Shown piece after piece: positions 8,297-15,943 of a stretch of 64,000 nucleotides of DNA (positions are counted from its first letter, which is position 1; each line of letters opens with the position of its first letter). The translations under genes were made by a program, and so were the position numbers. Where the stretch lies: NCBI RefSeq assembly GCF_040459645.1, contig NZ_JARVHQ010000001.1, positions 682,001-746,000 of the forward strand, read 5' to 3'. The DNA is from Bacillus cereus group sp. RP43. GTDB taxonomy: Bacteria > Bacillota > Bacilli > Bacillales > Bacillaceae_G. The notes beneath the pieces were generated by a model, which saw nothing but the letters and a program-made list of their open reading frames with translations, searched no databases and was not told the origin of the DNA.

Positions 8297-8560
8297 ATGG
8301 CAGAGCGTCAATCACTTGAATCGTATATTACACAGGCGGAACAAGCGGTGGAATATGCGAAAGAGCAATTAGATCTTGGTATGAGACAAGAGCATTACAA
8401 TACGATGGAGTATTCAGATGCACAGTTACAATTAGAACAAGCATATAACGATTTACAAACGATGCAACAACATGCGAATGATGAGCAACGTGAGCAGTTA
8501 AATAGAGCACGTATGGCAATTCGCCAATTGCAACATCAAATGATTATTACACCGCACTAA
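8297..8560 (+). CDS. ytzC: DUF2524 family protein (YtzC-like)
   Basis: This 87-residue, strongly helical, Gln/Glu-rich protein (AEQAVEYAKEQLDLGMRQEHYN, then QLQLEQAYNDLQTMQQHAN) is probably an antiparallel coiled coil. It matches the small DUF2524/YtzC family found beside ytqAB in bacilli. The start at 8297 follows a strong AAGGAGG; the in-frame ATG at 8276 has none. Function is unknown. A tiny lysine-rich gene follows 15 bases later, probably cotranscribed. Confidence 0.8.
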   Translation: MAERQSLESYITQAEQAVEYAKEQLDLGMRQEHYNTMEYSDAQLQLEQAYNDLQTMQQHANDEQREQLNRARMAIRQLQHQMIITPH

Positions 8561-8575
8561 TAAGGAGTGAATGTA

Positions 8576-8725
8576 ATGGCGAAACGTTCAGATCAAAATA
8601 ACCCAGAGCAAAAAACACAAAATGGACATAACGCTGAATTTTCGAATGAGCTTGATCCAGTTGTGCAAGTGAAACAGCGCAACAGTAAAAAAGGACAACC
8701 TCAAAGATCGAAGCAATCAGAGTAG
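8576..8725 (+). CDS. Small hydrophilic SASP-like protein, 49 residues
   Basis: The reading frame starts MAKRSDQNNPEQ after AAGGAG and ends just before a terminator. It is rich in Lys, Gln, Asn and Ser, has no hydrophobic segment, and carries a single SNELDPVVQVKQRN block. Size and composition resemble minor small acid-soluble spore proteins (SspK-P type), but no specific family signature is recognised. Good ribosome site, terminator placement and 15-base spacing from ytzC support it as real. Confidence 0.75.
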   Translation: MAKRSDQNNPEQKTQNGHNAEFSNELDPVVQVKQRNSKKGQPQRSKQSE

Positions 8726-8754
8726 ACCAGGTCGCAATATGACCTGGTTTTATT
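8726..8754 (+). terminator. Terminator of the ytzC operon
   Basis: An ACCAGGTC/GACCTGGT stem with a 7-nt loop precedes TTTATTTT. It starts at the base after the stop codon. Confidence 0.9.
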
Positions 8755-8758
8755 TTAT

Positions 8759-8907
8759 CCCGCTATTTGTGGGCAGTAAGACTCCCACCTCAAAATTCGG
8801 CTGGAGCAAAGAAGTTAGGTGGGAGCCCTGCTGCCCGTAAACGCCCGATTGGTGAAGGCTAATAATCAGTGAGGGATGAACAAAACCCCCACTGATTAAA
8901 GTTTCAC
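8759..8907. repeat. bcr1-like interspersed repeat, full copy
   Basis: The 149-bp element begins CCCGCTATTTG and ends AAAGTTTCAC, and is flanked by TTTAT on both sides (8754-8758 and 8908-8912) like a 5-bp target duplication. It contains an internal imperfect inverted repeat (CTCCCACCT...AGGTGGGAG). Related copies occur at 50645-50779 and 31948-32016. Size, ends and TTTAT flanks fit bcr1 of the B. cereus group; the name is from memory. Confidence 0.75.
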
Positions 8908-8912
8908 TTTAT

Positions 8913-8945
8913 TATATTACAATAATGTAAGATTCTTGTAAGGTT
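8913..8945 (+). promoter_or_regulatory. BceR-type operator upstream of the DUF418 gene
   Basis: TTACA-ATAA-TGTAA at 8917-8930 fits the TNACA-N4-TGTAA consensus of BceR-like response regulators. The 33-nt block matches the site at 10224-10256 in 27 of 33 positions by eye, including a second TTGTAA half-site. It lies just outside the bcr1-like repeat and 70 bases before the gene. Confidence 0.7.
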
Positions 8946-9015
8946 TGTCGATAGTTATAAGCACACTTCTCCAGTAGAGTAAGGAAGGATTAAATTTTAT
9001 ACAAGGAGTTGCTTT

Positions 9016-10038
9016 ATGGGGAACAATATTACAAACAAACGAATTGATGAGTTAGATTACATTCGTGGTTTCGCACTACTGGGGATTATTTTAGTAAATA
9101 TTCTTGCATTACTTAACATTAAAATTCCAGATCCTAATACAGTGGATGCGAGTTATCAAAGATTTCTATACTTATTTGTAGAAGGTCGTTTCTTCTCAAT
9201 CTTCTCATTCTTATTTGGAGTAGGATTCTATATCTTTATTTCAAGAGCGATTGCAAAGGGGAAAAATGGGTATATTTTATTTTTACGCCGCATAGTTGCG
9301 TTATTTATTTTTGGTGTGATTCATCAAATGTTTCAACCTGGAGAAGCACTAGCGTTATACGCAATTTGCGGGTTAATTGTTTTACCGTTTTATAAAGCGA
9401 AAAAAGAAGTGAACCTAGTACTAGGACTTGTTTTGACAATTGTCTTCAGTGTAATGGGAGTTAAAGAACTATTACCACTTGGCTTAATTTTATTAGGGCT
9501 TGCTGCAGGACAATATCGTGTATTTGAAAATCTCACGCAAAATATAAAGCAAGTCGCTATTTTTACAGGTATTATGTTTGTTTTAAGTGTCGTAGCTGTA
9601 TGGTATCAATATGGGCATGTTCCTGCTGAACCATTTATAAATATGATACTTGAGAATGAGGATGGAACAATGAATGCTGCAAGCCAATTTTTAAAAATTG
9701 GTGTTACAGTTGGACCGATTATTTCAGCTTTCTATGTTGGAGCATTAATTTTATTACTTCAATTAAAACTAGTTCAAACCTTGTTAGCGCCACTGAAATA
9801 TTACGGTCGTATGGCTTTAACGAATTATATTGGACAAACTGCAATGATTTTAATCGCAGGAAGTGTATTTAACTTTGCAGAAAACTTAACGTACATGCAG
9901 ACGTTATATGTGTGTATTGCAATTTATGCAATTCAAATTGTGTTTAGCGTAATTTGGATGAAAATCTTTAAAATGGGTCCACTAGAATGGATTTGGCGTG
10001 TTATTACGTATTGGACGGTAACACCTTTAAAGAAATAA
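9016..10038 (+). CDS. DUF418 family membrane protein
   Basis: This 340-residue multi-pass membrane protein has about nine to ten hydrophobic segments. It starts with the DUF418-type RIDELDYIRGFALLGIILVN and ends with the typical MGPLEWIWRVITYW. Homologues (YeiB, YxaH) have no firmly established function and are distantly similar to membrane acyltransferases. RBS AAGGAG lies 7 bases from ATG. A BceR-like operator identical in layout to that of the next ABC operon precedes it, which suggests membership of a cell-envelope or antimicrobial-peptide stress response (inference). It is monocistronic, with a terminator after it. Confidence 0.88.
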   Translation: MGNNITNKRIDELDYIRGFALLGIILVNILALLNIKIPDPNTVDASYQRFLYLFVEGRFFSIFSFLFGVGFYIFISRAIAKGKNGYILFLRRIVALFIFGVIHQMFQPGEALALYAICGLIVLPFYKAKKEVNLVLGLVLTIVFSVMGVKELLPLGLILLGLAAGQYRVFENLTQNIKQVAIFTGIMFVLSVVAVWYQYGHVPAEPFINMILENEDGTMNAASQFLKIGVTVGPIISAFYVGALILLLQLKLVQTLLAPLKYYGRMALTNYIGQTAMILIAGSVFNFAENLTYMQTLYVCIAIYAIQIVFSVIWMKIFKMGPLEWIWRVITYWTVTPLKK

Positions 10039-10044
10039 AGATAG

Positions 10045-10083
10045 AAATGGGCTGTTCCATAAACGGAACAGCCCATTTTTTAT
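10045..10083 (+). terminator. Terminator after the DUF418 gene
   Basis: A perfect 12-bp stem (ATGGGCTGTTCC/GGAACAGCCCAT) with a 6-nt loop is followed by TTTTTTAT. Confidence 0.93.
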
Positions 10084-10093
10084 TGTCATCTTT

Positions 10094-10167
10094 CGTCGGT
10101 AAGTCGATATTCCTTGTCGCATAGCTGATAAAAGTAAAATTATCGCCAATAAAATTTCATTTATTAA
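10094..10167. repeat. Short interspersed repeat, TCGAYATTCCTTGTCG family (copy A)
   Basis: TCGATATTCCTTGTCG followed by AATAAAATTTCATTTATTA recurs at 49846-49890, and a partial relative occurs at 43739-43775. It carries small CGA/TCG-type inverted repeats and lies in a non-coding gap. Confidence 0.5.
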
Positions 10168-10223
10168 TGAAGGAAGTGAATTTATTTAAAATGAAAAAGC
10201 TTACCTTACACGCGCACCTTTTT

Positions 10224-10256
10224 TATATTACAAAAGTGTAAGGTAATTGTAATGTT
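10224..10256 (+). promoter_or_regulatory. BceR-type operator upstream of the ABC transporter
   Basis: TTACA-AAAG-TGTAA at 10228-10241 plus a downstream TTGTAA fits the consensus of BceR/PsdR-like regulators, which control adjacent Bce-type transporters. It lies 84 bases upstream of the ATPase gene. Confidence 0.75.
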
Positions 10257-10324
10257 AACAAATAGCAGTTCCCCTCCAAAAGGTGCAAAATAGGTAATGG
10301 AAAAACAAGCGTAGGAGGATATAT

Positions 10325-11086
10325 ATGACGAAACCAGTTGTAGACGTAAAAAACGTTCAAAAAGTGTACGGTAAAAAAGGTGAGAACCAATCACATGCGT
10401 TAAAAGGTGTTTCATTCTCAATTCAAGAGGGTGAGTTTGTCGGAATTATGGGACCATCGGGTTCTGGTAAAACGACATTGTTAAATGTAATTTCAACGCT
10501 TGATAAAGCAACGGGCGGTGTTGTTGAAATTGCGGGTACGGATATTACGGAAATGAAACAAGGTGAGCTTTCAGATTTCCGTTCGCAAAAGTTAGGATTC
10601 ATCTTCCAAGACTTTAACTTATTAGAGAATTTATCTATTTATGAAAACATTGCACTTCCACTTTCCCTTCAAGGTGTTCCATCACGTAATATTGGACCGA
10701 AAGTAGAGAAAGTAGCGGATATGTTAGGGATTACAGAAATACTTCAAAAGTATCCATCTGAAGTATCTGGTGGACAGAAGCAGCGTTCAGCAGCAGCACG
10801 CGCTTTAGTGCATGAACCGGCAATTATTTTAGGGGACGAGCCAACAGGAGCTCTTGATTCTAAAAATGCAGCAAGTTTACTGGATGCGATGACAAACTTA
10901 AATGAAGAACAAGGCGTATCTATTATGATGGTTACGCACGATCCATATAGTGCAAGTTACTGTCAGCGTATTTTATTCATTCAAGATGGTGAGCTATATA
11001 AAGAAATTCACCGTGGTGGTACACGTGAAGAGTTTTATAAAGAAATTTTAGATGTGCTTGCAGACTTAGGTACACAAAAAGCGTAA
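10325..11086 (+). CDS. BceA-type ABC transporter ATPase
   Basis: This 253-residue ATPase is of the MacB/BceA class. Walker A GPSGSGKTT is at 43-51, the Q-loop Gln near 95, the signature VSGGQ at 147-151, Walker B IILGDEP at 167-173 and the switch His in THD at 204-206. All catalytic residues are present. With the downstream permease it would form a peptide-antibiotic detoxification transporter that also signals to a BceS-type kinase. GGAGG lies 6 bases before the ATG. No kinase or regulator gene adjoins it, although the BceR-type operator is present. Confidence 0.92.
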   Translation: MTKPVVDVKNVQKVYGKKGENQSHALKGVSFSIQEGEFVGIMGPSGSGKTTLLNVISTLDKATGGVVEIAGTDITEMKQGELSDFRSQKLGFIFQDFNLLENLSIYENIALPLSLQGVPSRNIGPKVEKVADMLGITEILQKYPSEVSGGQKQRSAAARALVHEPAIILGDEPTGALDSKNAASLLDAMTNLNEEQGVSIMMVTHDPYSASYCQRILFIQDGELYKEIHRGGTREEFYKEILDVLADLGTQKA

Positions 11087-11102
11087 GAAAGGAGACTTTG
11101 GC

Positions 11103-12962
11103 ATGTTATTCAAACTTTCCATGTCAGGGCTGAAAAGTAAGTTAAAAGATTATATCGTCTTACTTGTTGGTCTTGTCATGTCCATTTCAATTTTTTATAT
11201 GTTCCAAACATTAGCATTAAACGAAGCCTTCCTTAAGGAAAATTCTACTATTGGCCAAATTGGATTCGTATTCCAAGCAGGCTCATTTTTATTAGCGATA
11301 ATAACCTTCTTCTATATTTTATATGCGAACTCTTTCTTACTATCTCTTCGTCAAAAAGAGTTTGGTATGTATATGATGTTAGGAGCAAAAAAGCATAAAG
11401 TTACATTACTTATGTTTATTGAGACAATTGTATTAGGTGCTGCGTCTCTTGCGATTGGACTTGCAGTTGGTATAGGACTTGCAGAAGGTATCGGTCAGTT
11501 GTTAATGAAACAACTCGAATTTGCGGGTGAAGGTTATAAAGCATTTTATTTACCATCTATGACTGTTACTTGCATCTTCTTCTTTGCATTATTTGTATTA
11601 TCAGCAATTATGAATAGTATTAAATTATCTCGTATTTCTGTATTACAACTTGTACATGCAGATGCACAAACAGAACGTGTTGCAGTAAAAGGGAAAATGA
11701 CAGGTTTAGTTGCATTCCTTGCGGTTATTTTATTAGGTATTGGCTATGCATCAATGATTTATATGGAAAAGCTAAGAGAAATGGGAATCCTTATTGCATT
11801 AATTACAACAACAGCAGGTACTTACATGCTATTTGGATCGCTTCTTCCGGTTATTATTAAAAAGTTAAAAAGTAATAAAAAACGAAGCGAAAAAGGGCTT
11901 AACGCTTTTACTTTTGCACAATTAAACTTCCGTATTAATAGTTTAACGAAAGTGCTTGCGACAGTAGCAATGTTAGTTGCTCTTGGAGCGGGTGCAATTT
12001 CAGGTGGTATGGCGTTTAAAAATAACGTTATAAAAATGGTAGATGGTTTAGTAATATATGATTCAGTAGTTCATAACCCAACAGCTGAAGAAAAGAAAAT
12101 TTTAGACGGTATTACATTTAAAGAGAAAAATGAATATCGTTACAAAGTAGATGATAAATACGTTTACTATATAAAAGAGGATTTAGAGAAAAATCGTCCT
12201 TTAGTAAAAGATATGACAAGCATGAAGTCGATGAAAGATTTAGTGAATACGAAGAAAGCTTCAGAGGAACTACCAGTAGGTGCAGTTTCTAGAGAAATGA
12301 ATGAAAAAGATGCGAACGCTAAAGAACTTCCAGAAGAATGGGTTGATGCTTTTAGTACAATCCATCCATATTATATATACGAAGATCATGCGATTAAAAT
12401 TGTAGATCAAAAAATGTACGATGGGATAAATGGTAAAGAAGGTATAGCATTTATCGGAAAAGCAGATGATTTCTTAACATACACAAAAGAATGGAAAAAA
12501 CTTGACGAGTTGCAGCTAGATAAATATAAAAATGTAACGGCTGAAAGAATGAACAGTAAATATCAAGCTTACGATATGTTCTACGGTGTTGCGAGTGGAA
12601 CAGTATTTATGGGCTTCTTCCTTGGAATTGCTTTCTTAGCAATGATGGCAAGTTGCTTAATGTTTAAAATTCTTTCTGGTGCATCAAAAGATATTACGCG
12701 TTATCAAATGCTTCGTAAAATCGGTGTGCGCCGTGAATTATTAACGAAATCAATTTATAAAGAGTTATTCTTAGTATTCCTATTCCCAGCAATTGTGGGT
12801 ATTGCTCACGTATTAGTTGGTATGAATATTTTCGGATTTATTTTAATGGATCCATATTTCCGTATTTGGGTACCAATTGTAATTTTCGTAGTTATTTATG
12901 CGATTTATTACTTCATTACAGTTCAATTGTATAAAGGAATTGTTCTTCCAAAAGAGGACTAA
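11103..12962 (+). CDS. BceB-type ABC transporter permease (FtsX-like)
   Basis: This 619-residue permease has ten expected helices. Two FtsX domains lie at about 55-180 and 490-615. A large extracytoplasmic loop of roughly 200 residues (about 305-500) sits before helix 8, the drug-sensing domain of BceB/PsdB/VraG proteins. The motif RQKEFGMYMMLGAKK follows helix 2, as in the family. It starts 16 bases after the ATPase stop with AAAGGAG. BceAB systems confer resistance to bacitracin- or lantibiotic-type peptides; the substrate here cannot be read. An orphan copy implies signalling through a distant kinase. Confidence 0.9.
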   Translation: MLFKLSMSGLKSKLKDYIVLLVGLVMSISIFYMFQTLALNEAFLKENSTIGQIGFVFQAGSFLLAIITFFYILYANSFLLSLRQKEFGMYMMLGAKKHKVTLLMFIETIVLGAASLAIGLAVGIGLAEGIGQLLMKQLEFAGEGYKAFYLPSMTVTCIFFFALFVLSAIMNSIKLSRISVLQLVHADAQTERVAVKGKMTGLVAFLAVILLGIGYASMIYMEKLREMGILIALITTTAGTYMLFGSLLPVIIKKLKSNKKRSEKGLNAFTFAQLNFRINSLTKVLATVAMLVALGAGAISGGMAFKNNVIKMVDGLVIYDSVVHNPTAEEKKILDGITFKEKNEYRYKVDDKYVYYIKEDLEKNRPLVKDMTSMKSMKDLVNTKKASEELPVGAVSREMNEKDANAKELPEEWVDAFSTIHPYYIYEDHAIKIVDQKMYDGINGKEGIAFIGKADDFLTYTKEWKKLDELQLDKYKNVTAERMNSKYQAYDMFYGVASGTVFMGFFLGIAFLAMMASCLMFKILSGASKDITRYQMLRKIGVRRELLTKSIYKELFLVFLFPAIVGIAHVLVGMNIFGFILMDPYFRIWVPIVIFVVIYAIYYFITVQLYKGIVLPKED

Positions 12963-12967
12963 TAACA

Positions 12968-12999
12968 AAAATACCGAGCATAGGGTGCTCGGTATTTTT
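12968..12999 (+). terminator. Terminator of the bceAB-like operon
   Basis: A perfect 10-bp stem ATACCGAGCA/TGCTCGGTAT with a 5-nt loop is followed by TTTTC. Confidence 0.93.
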
Positions 13000-13033
13000 C
13001 GTTATTTTCAGAAAAAATAACGAAAAACATTGA

Positions 13034-13075
13034 TATGTTACTTAATTATATTATATAATATAATTAAGTAACATA
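13034..13075. repeat. 42-bp perfect palindrome
   Basis: Two 21-bp arms (TATGTTACTTAATTATATTAT and its exact complement) meet with no spacer at 13054/13055. The sequence is very AT-rich with GTTAC/GTAAC near the ends. It lies 45 bases upstream of a TTG-started small gene. It could be an operator for a dimeric or tetrameric protein, a cruciform, or an insertion scar. Confidence 0.9.
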
Positions 13076-13119
13076 AACTAAACATATAAAGTAGCAGGAA
13101 ATGAAAGGAGGAATCCAAC

Positions 13120-13308
13120 TTGCAGAAAGAAGATGGATCTTTATTTGAAGTTATAGGTATAGCGCTAAGGTCCAAAGAAGTTTTACTATTTTCATTTTTA
13201 TCCCTCGTTATTTTTCTAACCGCAACGTATTTTTACAATAGTAAGTTTCCAAATCATAAATATCCAGAATTTTTAGGTGCATTAAAGTATATCGCTCCAA
13301 TTGTATAG
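13120..13308 (+). CDS. Small membrane protein with TTG start, unknown function
   Basis: This 62-residue protein has one clear membrane segment at about 21-39 and a short basic tail. The TTG start is supported by a strong AAAGGAGG with 7-base spacing. It lies between the 42-bp palindrome and the recombinase-like gene, and may share a transcript with the latter. I do not recognise the family. Confidence 0.6.
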   Translation: MQKEDGSLFEVIGIALRSKEVLLFSFLSLVIFLTATYFYNSKFPNHKYPEFLGALKYIAPIV

Positions 13309-13420
13309 CGTAAAAAATTTAAAAGGAAATGGATAATACATGGAATTCCCATAGCATGATAAGGTAAAATGGACAACATGATGAGAAAATTACCGTTCAT
13401 AAGATGAGGAGAATACATGT

Positions 13421-13987
13421 ATGGAAGTTGTAGAGGCATTAAAAGATATAAGCCAAATTGAGGCTATGAAAAAATATTTGAAAGAGCATTCCCAGCGAGA
13501 TTATCTTTTATTTGTTATTGGAATTAACACTGGATTAAAAATTACTGAACTATTGAGTATTAAATTTGAAGATGTATTAAATGAAGATGGAACTGTTAAA
13601 GAGTTTTATTCTCTTCCTGTGAAAGATGAAAAGTTTAAACAAGATATTTATTTAAATACAAAAGTAAAAGAGGCGCTTTTAGCGTACGTACAATCTTTTG
13701 ATATTCAAAGAGAAAACTACGTATTTCAATCTAACAAAACAACAAATTCAATCTCACGCCAACAAGCGTATCGTGTTATCCATAGCGCAGCTGAAGCGGT
13801 CGGAATACTTGGTAAGATTGGAACGAACTCAATGCGAAAAACATTTGGATTTCATGCATATAAAAGAGGAATAGCAATTGCACTGTTGCAAAAACATTTT
13901 CATCACGCGACTCCTTCAGAAACGTTAAAGTATTTAGGGATATCAAAAGATGAGAAGTTTAAAACAGAGATTGATGTAGATTTGTAA
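13421..13987 (+). CDS. Reduced tyrosine-recombinase-like protein
   Basis: This 188-residue protein consists only of the catalytic half of a phage-integrase-family recombinase; the N-terminal DNA-binding SAM-like domain is missing. The usual TGLR motif reads TGLK (K40), and the HxLR motif reads NSMR (N136, R139). A histidine pair (161-162) and a tyrosine in SETLKYLG (Y171) match the last His and the nucleophile. With Arg-I and His-II substituted, catalysis is doubtful. Similar short integrase-like proteins occur in the B. cereus group. It has a GAGGAG ribosome site and no att-like repeats beside it. It precedes khtTU by 41 bases. Confidence 0.8.
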   Translation: MEVVEALKDISQIEAMKKYLKEHSQRDYLLFVIGINTGLKITELLSIKFEDVLNEDGTVKEFYSLPVKDEKFKQDIYLNTKVKEALLAYVQSFDIQRENYVFQSNKTTNSISRQQAYRVIHSAAEAVGILGKIGTNSMRKTFGFHAYKRGIAIALLQKHFHHATPSETLKYLGISKDEKFKTEIDVDL

Positions 13988-14028
13988 AAGGGAAGAGCCG
14001 TAACTAAAAAAATTTAGGAGGCGGGAAT

Positions 14029-14526
14029 ATGAATATTAGAGAGAGTGAACTACCAGGCATTGGATGTAAATTTGAAGTGATAACAAAGGGTAATGAAAAA
14101 ATGGTTATTGTTATTCACGATGATGGACGAAGGGAAATGTATCATTTTGATGCGGATCATGATGAGAGTATCTCAAGCATTTCTCTTCGCGATTCTGAGG
14201 CGAGACAAATTGCGGCTATATTAGGCGGGATGGTATATAGACCACAAGCTTTAGACACGATTGAGATGGCTTTTGAAGGATTATCAATTGAATGGTTTAA
14301 AGTAGAAAATAACGCACCAGTGGTACAAAAAACAATTGGTAGCTTACACGTTAGAAAAACATATAACGTAACAATCATTGCTATTTTGAAAAAGAATATG
14401 AAGAAGTTCTTTAATCCAGGCCCAGATTCTATCATTGAAGCTGGCGATATGCTCGTATTATCGGGCGAAAGACATGAAGTGAAAAGAATTATTAATGAGT
14501 TGCTTTCAGCAGGAGGTGATTCGTAA
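14029..14526 (+). CDS. khtT: K+/H+ antiporter regulatory subunit KhtT
   Basis: This 165-residue cytoplasmic protein has an N-terminal KhtT-specific domain (about 1-75) and a C-terminal TrkA-C (RCK-C) domain ending GDMLVLSGERHEVKRI. In B. subtilis KhtT gates the KhtU antiporter and responds to c-di-AMP, and it helps in K+ efflux and methylglyoxal survival. The strong GGAGG ribosome site and the next gene 3 bases away confirm a transporter pair. The khtS gene of the B. subtilis operon is absent here. Confidence 0.9.
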   Translation: MNIRESELPGIGCKFEVITKGNEKMVIVIHDDGRREMYHFDADHDESISSISLRDSEARQIAAILGGMVYRPQALDTIEMAFEGLSIEWFKVENNAPVVQKTIGSLHVRKTYNVTIIAILKKNMKKFFNPGPDSIIEAGDMLVLSGERHEVKRIINELLSAGGDS

Positions 14527-14529
14527 TCG

Positions 14530-15753
14530 ATGGATACTTTAATTTTTGAAGTTGGAACTGCGTTAGTATTAGTCGCTTTTGCAGCTATCCTCGCTGCAAA
14601 GTTAAAGTTTTCGATTATTCCGTTTCTCATTATACTTGGTATGCTAGTGGGGCCTCATGCCCCAGATTTAGGGCTTATCGATTTAAGGTTTATTGAAAGC
14701 GGAGAAGTTATTTCCTTCCTCGGCCGTGTTGGCGTCATATTCCTCCTATTCTACTTAGGCTTAGAATTCTCAATAAAAAAATTAATTAAATCAGGAAAGT
14801 CGATTGTCCTTGGGGGAACTGTTCATATATCACTTAATTTTATATTAGGTTTACTTTATGGATATATAATGGGCTTCCCCTTACTAGAAACATTAATTAT
14901 TGCTGGAATTATTACAATCTCATCGAGTGCAATTGTAGCGAAAGTAATTGTTGATTTAAGAAGATCTGGTAATAAAGAGACAGAGCTAATTTTAGGAATC
15001 ATTATGTTTGATGACATCTTTTTAGCTGTATATTTATCAGTCGTTTCAGGTTTAGTACTCGGCGGTGCAACGTCATTTGTAGGTGCCCTTACATCTGTTT
15101 TAATCGCAGTAGGATATATGTTACTATTCTTTGTGGTCGCTAGAAAAGCTACGTCGTTCCTAAATAAAGTATTAGATATTTCGTCAAACGAAATTTTTAT
15201 TATCGTAATATTTGCTATTTTATTCTTTGTAGCAGGATTTTCAGAAACAATTCATGTTGCGGAAGCGATTGGGGCTTTATTGTTAGGACTCGTCTTTTCA
15301 GAAACAGAGCATAGTGATCGAATCGAGCATCTCGTCGTCCCGTTTCGTGATTTCTTTGGAGCTATATTTTTCTTCAGTTTCGGTTTAAGTATAGATCCGT
15401 TTTCGCTTGGAGGAGCAGTATGGTTGGCATTAGGAGCAGTTTTCATTACTCTCATCGGTAATTTTACAGCTGGAATGATTGCAGGGCGTAAAGCTGGGTT
15501 ATCGCATAAGGCTTCTACGAATATAGGTTTAACACTTATATCACGCGGGGAATTCTCCATTATTGTCGCGAATCTCGGAATAGCGGGTGGCTTAATGGCA
15601 ACGATTAAACCGTTCTCAGCTTTATATGTTTTAATATTGGCGTCGTTAGGGCCATTATTAACGAAGGAGTCTGGGAGAATATACTCTCTACTAGACAAAA
15701 TATTTAAATGGAATGCTAAAGAAAGTGCAAAACGTAAAAAGGAAGTTGGATAA
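14530..15753 (+). CDS. khtU: K+/H+ antiporter KhtU (CPA2 family)
   Basis: This 407-residue protein has about 12-13 hydrophobic helices and the CPA2 fold: FSIIPFLIILGMLVGPHAP at the second helix, FYLGLEFS, and the MFDDIFLAV motif, whose two aspartates are the ion-binding residues. Unlike KefC-type proteins it has no C-terminal Rossmann domain; that regulatory role is taken by KhtT upstream. It would exchange cytoplasmic K+ for protons. AGGAGG lies 12 bases before the ATG, slightly long. Confidence 0.92.
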   Translation: MDTLIFEVGTALVLVAFAAILAAKLKFSIIPFLIILGMLVGPHAPDLGLIDLRFIESGEVISFLGRVGVIFLLFYLGLEFSIKKLIKSGKSIVLGGTVHISLNFILGLLYGYIMGFPLLETLIIAGIITISSSAIVAKVIVDLRRSGNKETELILGIIMFDDIFLAVYLSVVSGLVLGGATSFVGALTSVLIAVGYMLLFFVVARKATSFLNKVLDISSNEIFIIVIFAILFFVAGFSETIHVAEAIGALLLGLVFSETEHSDRIEHLVVPFRDFFGAIFFFSFGLSIDPFSLGGAVWLALGAVFITLIGNFTAGMIAGRKAGLSHKASTNIGLTLISRGEFSIIVANLGIAGGLMATIKPFSALYVLILASLGPLLTKESGRIYSLLDKIFKWNAKESAKRKKEVG

Positions 15754-15797
15754 CCTTTCGCGAGGGAACGATTCCATTATTTATAGATTAATATTTT

Positions 15798-15833
15798 ACA
15801 AAGACGATTAGAATACATTCTAATCGTCTTTGT
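15798..15833. terminator. 17-bp hairpin after khtU
   Basis: A perfect inverted repeat (ACAAAGACGATTAGAAT arm, 2-nt loop) lies 44 bases after khtU. The U tract is built into the stem rather than following it, so it is probably a terminator but not a classic one. Confidence 0.65.
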
Positions 15834-15943
15834 GCTATTATCTGAATTTCATCAACTATTAATCAGTTGCCTTCCTATTTAAAAACGACTACAATTTTAC
15901 TGTTATATATATGAACGAAAAAAAGAGAATAGGAGGGGAGACT

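Noticed and set aside
13034..13075. Palindrome as an ordinary terminator of the bceAB-like operon
   Set aside because: A normal terminator already lies at 12968-12999, and the palindrome has no loop and no U tract after it.
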